64,000 nucleotides of DNA from Fistularia commersonii (taxonomy: Eukaryota; Chordata; Actinopteri; Syngnathiformes; Fistulariidae): positions 9,798,258 to 9,862,257 of the forward strand of contig JBBMNZ010000001.1 in NCBI GenBank assembly GCA_037954325.1, written 5' to 3'. A program made the position numbers and the translations under genes. The notes beneath the pieces are model-generated. The model saw only the letters and a program-made list of their open reading frames with translations. It did no database searches and was not told the origin of the DNA. Of the stretch, positions 35,350 to 44,999 are shown one piece after another. Position 1 is the stretch's first letter. The number at the start of each line of letters is the position of its first letter.

Positions 35350-36300
35350 ATGTGCCCAGGAGGTGGTCAACCGAGCTGAGTCAAGGCTGCAGTACAACAT
35401 GCTACTGGGAATGGGGGTGACTGGGTGAGCTGGTTTGGGAGCACCATGACACCTTCATACATGTTAATTCAGGCCAAGGGGTTGGTGAAAGAAATTTGCC
35501 TCCGCAGGACGGTGGGCATGAGCAAACAGGCGGCCTGGACCAAGTGGGAACACACAGTTTACTACAAAATCACGTGGGCAGAAATGTGGAAATTGAAGCC
35601 GCTCCGCTTCAAATTCCTGTCCAGTCAGTGTATGATGTCTTCCCAAGCCCTTCAAATCTGTTCTCCTGTGGGCTGGCAGACTCGCCTGCCTGTCAAAGGG
35701 ATCTGTGAAGCATATTTTGAGGCCTTGAGAGAGGGGGGTACCGGTGGCGTCATGAACAAGTCCTGCAAGCAGTAGCAGATACCATCTGTACTGGCATCAG
35801 CTCCAGCAATTGTCAACATCCTGCAAAGTGTTTCATCGCTTTTGTTCATGCCGAGCAAAGCCTTAACCTCGTCTATAAGCCCAGGGAGGACTTCTCTCAA
35901 CAGCAAAAGGCTGGCAGTTCCTGGGAGACAGCTGATGTTTCCATAAACAATTACATCAACCACGCTCATGCCTGACATGGTTCTGATGTCTAAAGCAACC
36001 CATCAAGTGATACTGCTGGAAATGACTGACAGGATGGAAGAGATGCAAGAGAAAAAGAGGGTCAAATATGCACCTCTGATAGCAGAGTGCCAAAGGCAGG
36101 GGTGGAAGGCTTACTGTGAGCCTGTTGAAGTAGGTTGCAGGGGGTTTGCAAGGCATTCTTTACACCTGGTCCTAGGACTCTTAGGAATCTGTGGGCAGCA
36201 GAGATGATGAGCCACCAAGAACATCTTGGAAGCTGCTGAAAAAGCTTCATGGTGGCTCTGGATTAAGAGGGGAGACAAGTGGCGCCGTTAGCTACCTGGA
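35350..36300 (+). mobile_element. non-LTR retrotransposon C-terminal remnant, probably RLE-type (R2/R4-like)
   Basis: Translation across frameshifts gives MSKQAAWTKWEHTVYYKITW, WKLKPLRFKF..QCMM, YRWRHEQVLQAVADTIC and later VEVGCRGFA-like sequence near 36,130 with DMVLMSKATHQVILLEMT at 35,973. The order (zinc-knuckle area, then a PD..ELT-type segment, then EVGCRGF) suggests a restriction-like endonuclease. The clade is inferred and not certain. Confidence 0.55.
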
Positions 36301-36464
36301 CACAGGTTGGGGCCTGATCATCCCCATCCAGGTCGCCTGGAAGAGAGTGTCTGATGATAAGAACCTATGACGCCAGGTCCAGGTCCTTCACTGACAATGT
36401 GTCCAGGTTGCACTGGGATATGTACAATACATTTCCCAGTCTGCGTGCTTCCACCCATGGAAAA

Positions 36465-37286
36465 AAAAAAAATCTTCACCCCTCCATCACCCCCCAGACT
36501 GCTGCCATCCTTTTCTACAGCATCATCACTTCCCATCTGGACTACTAGAACTCTCACCTTCCTCATAAATTTCTTCATAAACTTCAACTGGTTCAGAATT
36601 TAGCGGACCAGGTTCCAACACCCTCAGATCCGTTTCCTCCACACACCTGCCTGTCCCCATCACAATACCTCCAGACACTTAGAGTAGTTCCTTTCTTCAG
36701 CTTCTGAGGAGGAAGCTCCTCAGTATCATGGACAATGTCCATCACCCCCTGCATGCCACACTGACGTCCTATCAGAGCTCTTTCAGCCGTAGACTGATAC
36801 CACCGAGGAGCTCCACTGAACGCCACAGGAGGTCTTTCCTCCCTGAGGCGATCAGACTTTTTAATTCCTCTCCATTCAGCCGCCGGCAACCATAAAAACC
36901 TATCTTTAACCTAAAAAAAAAACAAAAAACTGTGCAATATTTCATTTCACTGTGCAATATTCAGAACTGTGCAATATTTCATTTCATAACAGTACACTAC
37001 AATTTTTCCTTTTATCATACAATTGTGCACTCCTTACCTCACTTGTTACTAAGACACTTATAGTTTTATCACTTGTTTACTAAGACACTTTATAGTTTCA
37101 CTGAGACACTTTATAGTTTATAGTTTATTGTATTTCTAATTCTGCCTTTTCTTTTTAATATTTATTACTGTTATATTTTCTGTAACTCTGGCACAACAAT
37201 TTCCTTCAGGATTAATAAAGTTGTTCTTATCTTATCTTATCTTATCTTATCTTATCTTATCTTATCTTATCTTATCTTATCTTATC
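36465..37286 (+). mobile_element. LINE 3' end(s) with (TCTTA)n tail
   Basis: Near 36,500-36,600 a Rex1/L2-like piece reads FSTASSLPIWTT and HKLQLVQN. From 36,640 a second 3' end reads MDNVHHPLHA then RRLIPPRSSTERHRRSFLPE with AIRLFNSSPFS. An AT-rich 3' UTR follows, with TTCCTTCAGGATTAATAAAG and twelve TCTTA units (37,226-37,285). The pentamer run is the LINE's tail, not an independent microsatellite. Confidence 0.7.
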
Positions 37287-37289
37287 ACG

Positions 37290-39262
37290 TTCATAGAAGT
37301 CTATACAAAACAGCCCCTTTGGCCTTAACTAAGAGTCTATTTGGCAAGCAGACCAGACAGCTTATGTCTGGTCTCAGAGGTGAGCCTGCTGGAGCTTGAT
37401 GAGGCTGTGACCCCCCCACCCCCACCCCCCGAAGGGACCATGCAGGAGAGTAATGGGTCCCAATGCCTTTGCTGCCCACAGGGCCACGGGCCAGACTTAC
37501 TGGGATTGGTAGAACTCTTGAAACACGCCCAGGATATCTTTCCTCTGGACTCATGACTAGTACTCTGGGCAATACCCTTCCCTATCCATCAGGTATTCCA
37601 GGTGCCCCCTGGGAGTCCACCACACAACGGACTGAATGCACCTGTTCATCTTCTGGCAGTGGTAGTAGAGGAGGCTCCTGGTCCAGACTTGGCTTGGGAG
37701 AGAAACATGGAACTGGGAGTGAGGGAGGTCTAACTGGATTATTCTGTTTGATGATCTTGAAGGGACTGACAAAGTGGAAGACGGTTTCCTGCAGGGCAGG
37801 TGTGTATATCCGGCAGAGGGCCACACTCTTTGGCCCTCACTGTAAGCATGGGGTTCACTTCACCACCGCTTTGCGGTGGTCTGGTGAAAGTGACAGGCTT
37901 CCTGTAAGCTGTTTTGGACTTGGTCCCAGACACACTTGCTGCTGCTGAACCATTAGTCAATTGACGGAACCCCCGATTCTTCAGTTGACCAGCGGAATAG
38001 CAGAGGTTGGTAGCCCAATACACAGTGGACAGTGTCGGGCCAGTGGTGATTCCTCTTGGTTGCGGGAGTATTCCACCCAGGGGAGTGCTTGGACCCCATT
38101 CATGTTTGTCATGGCAGAAGGTGCACAGGAAGCGGCTGATTTCCTGTACCTTGTGCTCTCTCTGGCCGTTTGACTTTCAATGACATCTGGCTTACTGTTA
38201 GAGTTGCTTGAAGAAGCCTTTCCAAATTCAAGAGATGAACTTGGTTCTCTGTCAGAGACTATGTCCTCAGGTAGGCCATGGCTCAGGCCATCTCTGTCAC
38301 TTGAAGATATGGTGGACACATAGCGATGACATATCCCTGGCCCCCGCAGTATAGACACAGCCTTGAAACTAGGCGGCGGTTCCTCTCCACAACCGTGAGC
38401 TTTGTAGGGTTCATAGGCACTAGCAGAGTCTGTGATGCTTAACAGCCCCGTGAAAACCCAAAGGCCTCGCAGAAATATTCAATGAATTTGACCACCGACT
38501 CTATTATGGGACCCCTGCCCTCTGAAGTGTCTTTCCGGTGAGCAGAAAGAAGATCTATGCTATCTCTGTGTGCTCTGTTGGGAACCTTTAGCACTGCATC
38601 TCCAGTGCCATAGAACATTGGAGGAGAAATCCATTGCAAAGGGAAGGTGACCCAGAATATTGAGAGGGGTGGCTCACGGGGCTCATAGAGTGGGCTGACT
38701 GTAGCTGGGTTTGTCAAAGCTGCACAACCAGTTCAGTGATGGGGTTCTGATTTTGGACCCGCAGGCCTCTCCATTGTTGTTCTTGGTCTGGTCTTCTGTT
38801 GCACTCTCGACACTTTGAGTAGTTCCCTTCATCATATTTGTTGAAGGATCTACAAACAGCTCCTTGGGCCTTCAACAGTAACCAACTAACAGAAAGTCAA
38901 GGAATGTATTTCACAATGAGACCACAGTTTATGGCCGCAAGGGTCCTTTGAAAGGTAGTCAGGCAGGTGAAATGGATCAGCCAAAACACAAGACAGGTGT
39001 GGGTATTTAAATGAGTCCTTGGAGACCAAGAGCTGGGCTATGGCTGCTGATGCGTGTGCTCTGCCTGCTGGAGCTTGACAAGGCTGTGACACACTGACAT
39101 CCAGCCACTCTGCTCCCCCGTCTCTGGAAAAGTGGCCTATTCCATCTAATGCCAGACTGTCACATTTATTTATTCATTTTTACCACTTTGTCACTTTAAT
39201 TGTTTTTATTTTTATGATTCTTATATTGCTGTATTTTTTGTATTTGTATGCATCTGTGTGAT
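37290..39262. other. unassigned block, probable retroelement remnant
   Basis: 2 kb with moderate GC and several minus-strand open frames of 70-125 codons that I cannot assign. A 25-bp motif (core CTGCTGGAGCTTGA then AGGCTGTGAC) occurs near both ends, at about 37,387 and 39,066, which could be parts of two LTRs. Cys-rich wording near 38,120 (CTFCHDKHEW on the minus strand) might be a gag-like zinc knuckle. No confident gene. Confidence 0.3.
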
Positions 39263-40162
39263 AATGCAGCATCAAGGGCGCATGGGCCAGTGTCTCTCTA
39301 AGCTGGTCTGATGCCCGAGGTTTGCATCAGGAAGAGAATCCGGTGTAAAACTTTTGCCAAAACCAAACATGCGAATTGACCATAATAACCAGATCATACC
39401 GGATCGGCCGAGGACCGGGTTAACAACGACCGCCAGTGGTACCGATGACTTACAGGTGAGGAATGTAAACTGGGCTACTGTAGGTCACAAAAGAGAGGAG
39501 GCAAGGGTGTTTGGAAGCAGAGAGAGAAGAGGAAAGGCAAGAGTCTGGTACTGAGAGTAGGGACATTGAGTATTGGGACAATGCCAGGAAAAGGTAGATA
39601 GTTGGTTGACATGATGCAGGGAAGGAAAGTGGATATGCTCTGTGTAAAGGAGACCAGGTGGAAAGGTAGTGAGGCTAGAAGCTTAGGAGCAGGCTTTAAG
39701 TTGTAATAGCATAGTAATGACAAGAAGAAAAATGGAGTAGGAGTTATCTTGAAGGAGGAGTTTGTTAGGAATGTACTGGAGGTAAAAAGAAGGTCAGATA
39801 GATTTGTGAGTCTGAAAATAGAAGTTGAAGGTGTGATGCTCAGTGTTGTTAGTGGCTATGCCCTGCAGGTAGGATGTGAGTTAGAGGAGAAGAGAAGCTC
39901 TGGAATGAGCAAGATGAAGTGATCCAGAATATCCCAAGAGATGAGAGAATGGTAATTGGTGCAGACTTCAATGGGCATGTTGGTGCAGTCAATAGAGGGG
40001 GTGAAGAAGTGATGGGCAGATTTGGTATACAGGATAGGAATGTAGAGGGACATATGGTGGAAGACTTCCAAAAAGATGGAAATGGCTGTAGTAAATACTT
40101 TTTTTCCACAAAAGACAGGAACATGGGGTAACTTCTAAGAGCGGAGGTTAGAGCAGGCAGGT

Positions 40163-40577
40163 AAATTACATTACATTACATTACATTGCATTTGGCAGAT
40201 GCTTTTATCCAAAGCAACTTACAATAGAGGACATAGGGACTGCAAATACAATTGCAAATACACGATGCACAGGAAATATACAGAACGGTAAGCTTGGGTT
40301 AGTGAGTTTTTTTTTTTTTTTTCGACAAAGACATACACAAACGTACACACACACTGCATGGCCTAACTTGCTGCCTAACCTGATCTGGGGCATCAGCGCA
40401 GTAAAAAGTCCTGAAAGAGAAAAGTTTTTACCTGTTTCTTGAAGGTTGAGATAGATGATGCTAGTCTTGTTGCTTCTGGAAGTTTGTTCCACCACTGAGG
40501 TAGTAGAACTGAGAACAGTTTTGCCTGAGATCGCTTAGAGCGAGCAAAAGGTACTGCTAGTAGGTTCGTATTACCTT
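40163..40577 (-). mobile_element. 5'-truncated L2-like LINE 3' end with (TGTAA)n tail
   Basis: The minus strand encodes FSVLLPQWWNKLPEATRLAS then SISTFKKQVKTFLFQDF, the typical last codons of a CR1/L2/Rex1-type RT protein. It ends in TGTAAGTTGCTTTGGATAAA..CTGCCAAATGCAATG and TGTAA repeats. The tail is the one shared with the SINE inside the solo LTRs. Confidence 0.75.
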
Positions 40578-40846
40578 GGTTACCTTGTCTATACATCTTG
40601 TATAGACAAGGTAACCTGAAAGAGATCAGTGACTGCAACGTAGTTGTAGATGACGGTGGAGCTAGACGGCATATGATAGTGGTTTGTAGGATGACTGGTG
40701 ACAAGGAAGATCAAGACAAAGGCAGAGCAGATAACAAAGTGGTGGACGCTGAAAAGAGAGGATGTACTGGGTTATTAAGGATAGAGTGGGAAATGTATTG
40801 GAAGAAGACCAAAGAGAAGATTTATGGATGTAATGAGAGAGGATAC

Positions 40847-41384
40847 TGTTAGAGAGTGATCCTAATTCGTGCTGGTCTAAGTTGAAGCCTGTAAAGAGGA
40901 GACCGAGGTTATCACAAGAAATAACACAGACAAGTGACTATTCTTTTGAGCTCTGCAGAGGGGGAGACTCAGCGCGCTCTTTGGAGGCAAGATCCAGAGA
41001 ATCCCACCGAGTTCCTCCTTGCGTGGCCTTTTATTGTGTGAATGTGTATTGGTGTTGTTGACAAGATTATATACAGGGAGAGGGTAATTCCTGTTTACAT
41101 TCAGGGGGGTAGGTTCCTTATCAGGGGGTAGGTTCCCATTTGCTTTGCAGTCATTTGGCAGACTCTTTCATCCAAAGCGACTTACAGAGGAGGTGCTGGG
41201 GATTGAACCCAGGACCTCATGCATGCGCTCTACCACTGAGCTGCAACACCTTTATGCTTATTTGAATTTATGATCACGGGGGTAGATTCCTGTTTAAGGA
41301 CGAAGGCCATTTGTGCTCACACGTCTGGCTGTCTTCATGTAGTCGAAATAACATAGCTATGAATATAGAGAAAAAACTCTAACA
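40847..41384 (-). mobile_element. solo LTR copy A with 5-bp target duplication
   Basis: 538 bp bounded by TGTTAGAG and CTCTAACA, flanked on both sides by GATAC (40,842-40,846 and 41,385-41,389). Read on the minus strand it starts TGTTAGAGTTTTTTCTC and contains an AATAAA signal (CACACAATAAAAGG, about 41,035). A tRNA-like SINE segment is embedded (about 41,140-41,255). The host LINE sequence is continuous across the duplication, so this is a clean insertion followed by LTR-LTR recombination. Confidence 0.92.
41140..41255 (-). repeat. tRNA-Ala-like SINE segment inside solo LTR A
   Basis: Minus strand: CAGCTCAGTGGTAGAGCGC (box A type), then GGTCCTGGGTTCAATCCCC (box B type), then CTGTAAGTCGCTTTGGATG and GTCTGCCAAATGACTG, the L2-like tail. 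The anticodon arm is shortened, so it is not a functional tRNA gene. Confidence 0.85.
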
Positions 41385-41514
41385 GATACGAAGGTAGTTG
41401 GTGTGAGAGAGGATGATTCAGAGAATAGTGTTGGATGGAAATTGATCCGCTGTGGCGACCTCTGGTGGGAAAAGCCAAAAGAAGAAGAAAGTATGTATAT
41501 ACGGCGACCTTGAG

Positions 41515-41735
41515 TGTTAGGGGTGTTAAATAACATTTCAGCGGTGGTGTTATTCAGGCGGTAGAGCAATCGTCTTTGGAACTGAACATTCCTGGTGTGT
41601 CGAACTGTTGTTGAGAAATACACTGAACCCTTTAGTGCTCCCCTAACTGGTCGACAGCAGCCTTCTGCTCATGGTTCATCCATGATGGGCTAATTGCAGA
41701 GAATGAATTTTCCCACAGGCATTGATAAAGGATAA
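41515..41735 (+). repeat. second tRNA-derived SINE family, copy 1
   Basis: It contains GGCGGTAGAGCAATCGTC, TTTGGAACTGAACATTCCTG, TGCTCATGGTTCATCCATGA and GAGAATGAATTTTCCCACAG with a GATAAAGG end. The same blocks occur in order at 53.2-53.45 kb. Confidence 0.75.
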
Positions 41736-41736
41736 T

Positions 41737-44700
41737 CTTCTTCTTCTTCTTCGTCTTCTTTCGGCTTTTCCCTTCAGGTGTCACCACCGCAAATCATCTC
41801 TATTCAACCCTATTCTCTGTGTCCTCCTCTCTCGCACCAACTAACTTCATATCCTCTCTCACTACCTCCATATATCTTCTCTTTGGTCTTCCTTGAGACT
41901 TCCTGTCTGGCAGCTCCAATTCCAGCAACCGTCTACCAATATATTCACTATCCCTCCTTTGAACATGACCGAACCATCGCAGTCTGGCTCCTGGCTGCTG
42001 ACCTTCTCTCCAAAATATCTAACATGTGCTTTTTCTCAGATAGACTCATTCCTCAACATCTTCATCTCTGGGACCTCCAGCTCTGCCTCCTGTCTTTTTG
42101 TCATTGGAACTGTTTCTAGTCCATACAGCATTGCTGTTCTCACCACTGTCTTGTACAGCTTTCCTTTCATTCTGGCTAACACTCTTCTATTACATAGTAC
42201 CCCTGACAATTTTCGCCACCCATTCCAACTTGCTTGAACCCGTCTCTTCACCTCTTTTCCACACTCTCTGTTGCTCTGGACTGTTAACCCCAATACCTGA
42301 AATCCTCCAACTTCTTGATCTCCACTCACTGTAGCCTCACCGTTCCACCCAAGTTCTTCTCATTCACACACATATATTCTGTCTTGCTGCGACTAACTTT
42401 CATTCCTCTCCTTTCCAGAGCATACCTCCACCTCTCTAGATTTGCCTCTACCTGTTTTCTGCTGTCACTACAGATCACAATGTAATCTGCAAACATCATG
42501 GTCCATGGCGATTCCTGTCTAACCTCATCTGTCAGCCTGTCCATCACAACTGTGAACAAGAAGGGGCTCAGAGCTGATCTCGGATGGAGTCCCATCTCCA
42601 CCTTGAACCTTTCTGTTACCCCCAAAGAACATTCCACCACTGTCTCACAGCTAGCATACATGTCCCGCACCAGTCTAACATACTTCTCTGCCACTCCAGA
42701 CTTCCTCATACAATACCAGAGCTCTTCTCTTGGCACCCTGATATGCTTTTTCTAGGTCTACAAAAACACAATGCAGCTCCCTCTGGCCTTCTCTGTATTT
42801 CTTTTATTAGCATTCTCAAAGCAAATACTGCATCTGTAGTACTATTTGTAGGCATGATGCCATACTGCGGTTCAGAAATGCTGACTTCTGCTCACAGTCT
42901 AGTTTCCACTACTCTTTCCCATAACTTCATTGTATGGCTCATCAACTTTATCCCTCTATAGTTGCCACAATTCTGCACATTCCCCTTATTCTTAAAAAAT
43001 AGGCACCATCACACTTCATTTTCATTCTTCAAGCATCTTCTCACTCTCTAAAATCCTGTTGAATAATAGTCAGAAACTCTAACGCTGCCTCTCCTAGACA
43101 CTTCTTCACCTCCACAGGCATATCATCAGGACCAACTGCTTTTCCACACTTGATCCTCTTTAATGCCTATCTTACTTGATTTTTACGAATCTCTGCTACT
43201 TTGTGGTCGACAATAGTCACCTCTTCTACCCTTGCATCTTTCATTTTCCACATTCATCAGCTGTTCAAAGTACTCTTTCCAGCTTCCCATCACTCTTCTA
43301 GCATCTGTCAATAAATTGCCCTCTCTATCCTATATCACCCGGACCTGCAGTACATCCTTTCCATCATTATCTCTCTGTTTCGCCAACCTGTATACATCAT
43401 TCTCTCCCTCCATACTGTCCAACCGAGCATACAGGTCATGGTACGCCCTTTGATTTGGCTTTGCTACCTCTATCTTTACCTTATGTTGTATCTCCCTTTA
43501 CTCCTGACTGTTCTCTTCAGTCTTCTTAGCATTCCACTTCTTCTTTGCTAACCGCTGTCTCCATATATACTCCTGCACTTCCTCATTCCACCACCAAGTC
43601 TCCTTATCTACTATCCTTCCTGATGACACACCAAGTACTCTCCTACCTGTCTCCCTGATAACACTAGCTGTTGTCCAATCATCTGGAAGCTCCACCTGAC
43701 CACCCAGAGCCTTTCTCAACTCCTCCCTGAAGACAATACAAAAGTCCTCCCTTTTCAGCTTCCACCACTTTGGCCTCTTCTCTGCCTTTGTCCTCTTGAT
43801 CTTCCTTGTCACCAGAGTCATCTTACAAAACAGCATCCTATGCTGTCTGGCTACACTGTCACCTACAACTACTTTGCAGTCACTGATCTCCTTCAGGTTA
43901 CCTCGCCTATACAAGATTTCCAGTTTCAGACTCATAAGTCTGTCTGACATTCTTTTCACCTCTAGAATGTTCTTACCAAGTTACCCCATGTTCCTGTCTT
44001 TTCTGGAAAAAAAGTATTTACTACAGCCATTTCCATCTTTTTGGCAGTCTTCCACCATATGTCCCTCTGTGTTCCTATCCTGTATACCAAATCTGCCCAT
44101 CACTTCTTCGCCCCCTCTATTGACTGCACCAACATGCCCATTGAAGTCTGCACCAATTACCATTCTCTCATCTCTGGGGATATTCTGGATCACTTCATCT
44201 TGCTCATTCCAGAGCTTCTCTTCTCCTCTAACTCACATCCTACTTGCGGGGCATAGCCACTAACAACACTGAGCATCACACCTTCAACTTCTATTTTCAG
44301 ACTCACAAATCTATCTGACCTTCTTTTTACCTCCAGTACATTCTTAACAAACTCCTCCTTCAAGATAACTCCTACTCCATTTTTCTTCTTGTCATTACTA
44401 TGCTATTACAACTTAAAGCCTGCTCCTAAGCTTCTAGCCTTACTACCTTTCCACCTGGTCTCCTTTACACAGAGCATATCCACTTTCCTTCCCTGCATCA
44501 TGTCAACCAACTATCTACCTTTTCCTGGCATTGTCCCAATACTCAATGTCCCTACTCTCAGTACCAGACTCTTGCCTTTCCTCTTCTCTCTCTGCTTCCA
44601 AACACCCCTGCCTCCTCTCTTTTGTGACCTACAGTAGCCCAGTTTCCATTCCTTACCTGTAAGTCATCGGTACCACTGGCGGTCGTTGTTAACCCGGTCC

Positions 44701-44862
44701 TTGGCCGATCCGGTATGATCTGGTTATTATGGTCAATTCGCATGTTTGGTTTTGGCAAAAGTTTTACGCTGGACGCCCTTCCTGACGCAACCCTCTCCAT
44801 TTATCCAGGCTCGGTACCGGCTCAGGGAGACACTGGCCATTGCTGTCCTGAGGCTGCATTAT
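41737..44862 (-). mobile_element. RTE-like LINE copy 5, about full length but dead
   Basis: The longest copy (3.1 kb). Minus strand: leader (44,862 down), endonuclease (MIQNIPRDERMVIGADFNGH at about 44,190), an irregular junction near 43,977, linker (43,959-43,498, with WWWNEEVQEYIW), RT pieces, and palm motif region 42,736-42,326 (MPREELWYCMRKSG, then VGLHP-type, then FADY). The C-terminal part (42,329-42,036) and the GAAGAAG tail complement follow. The normal FADD catalytic motif reads FADY (Tyr codon at 42,482-42,484), and frameshifts separate the pieces. Confidence 0.9.
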
Positions 44863-44878
44863 TTTTAACGGATAAATG

Positions 44879-44904
44879 TTTATTATTATTATTATTATTA
44901 ATAC
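44879..44904. repeat. TTA microsatellite
   Basis: About eight TTA units directly beyond the LINE 5' end, at the far end of the myt1l 3' UTR region. Confidence 0.9.
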
Positions 44905-44999
44905 TGGAGTACTTCTCATTTGAGAGGAATCACTGTTAAAATTCACGACATCAGAACAGCAAAAATCTTCGCCATGCTGAAATTTGCTTTTTAGACTGC

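Larger units (their letters stand above)
39263..41490 (+). mobile_element. RTE-like LINE copy 4, internally deleted, carrying two insertions
   Basis: The leader begins at 39,263 and endonuclease remnants reach about 40,160 (VIGADFNGHVGAVNRGG). After an inserted LINE 3' end (40,163-40,577) the linker part runs to about 40,790. It then skips the entire reverse transcriptase and resumes in the last 60 codons, which are broken by a solo LTR (40,847-41,384). It ends at CTGTGGCGACC..AGAAGAAGAAAG (41,490). Its 5' half is nearly identical, inverted, to that of the copy ending at 44.86 kb. Confidence 0.88.

Noticed and set aside
34808..35350. A 180-codon gene on the plus strand
   Set aside because: Its core is a Gypsy reverse transcriptase fragment without the other domains. 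Both ends of the frame are unrelated repeat sequence.
37226..37285. An independent pentanucleotide microsatellite or a CRISPR-like array
   Set aside because: The TCTTA units directly follow a LINE 3' UTR (GGATTAATAAAG) and are its tail. There are no spacers.
41140..41255. A tRNA-Ala gene on the minus strand
   Set aside because: The A and B boxes are present, but the anticodon arm is collapsed and a LINE-type tail follows, so it is a SINE segment.
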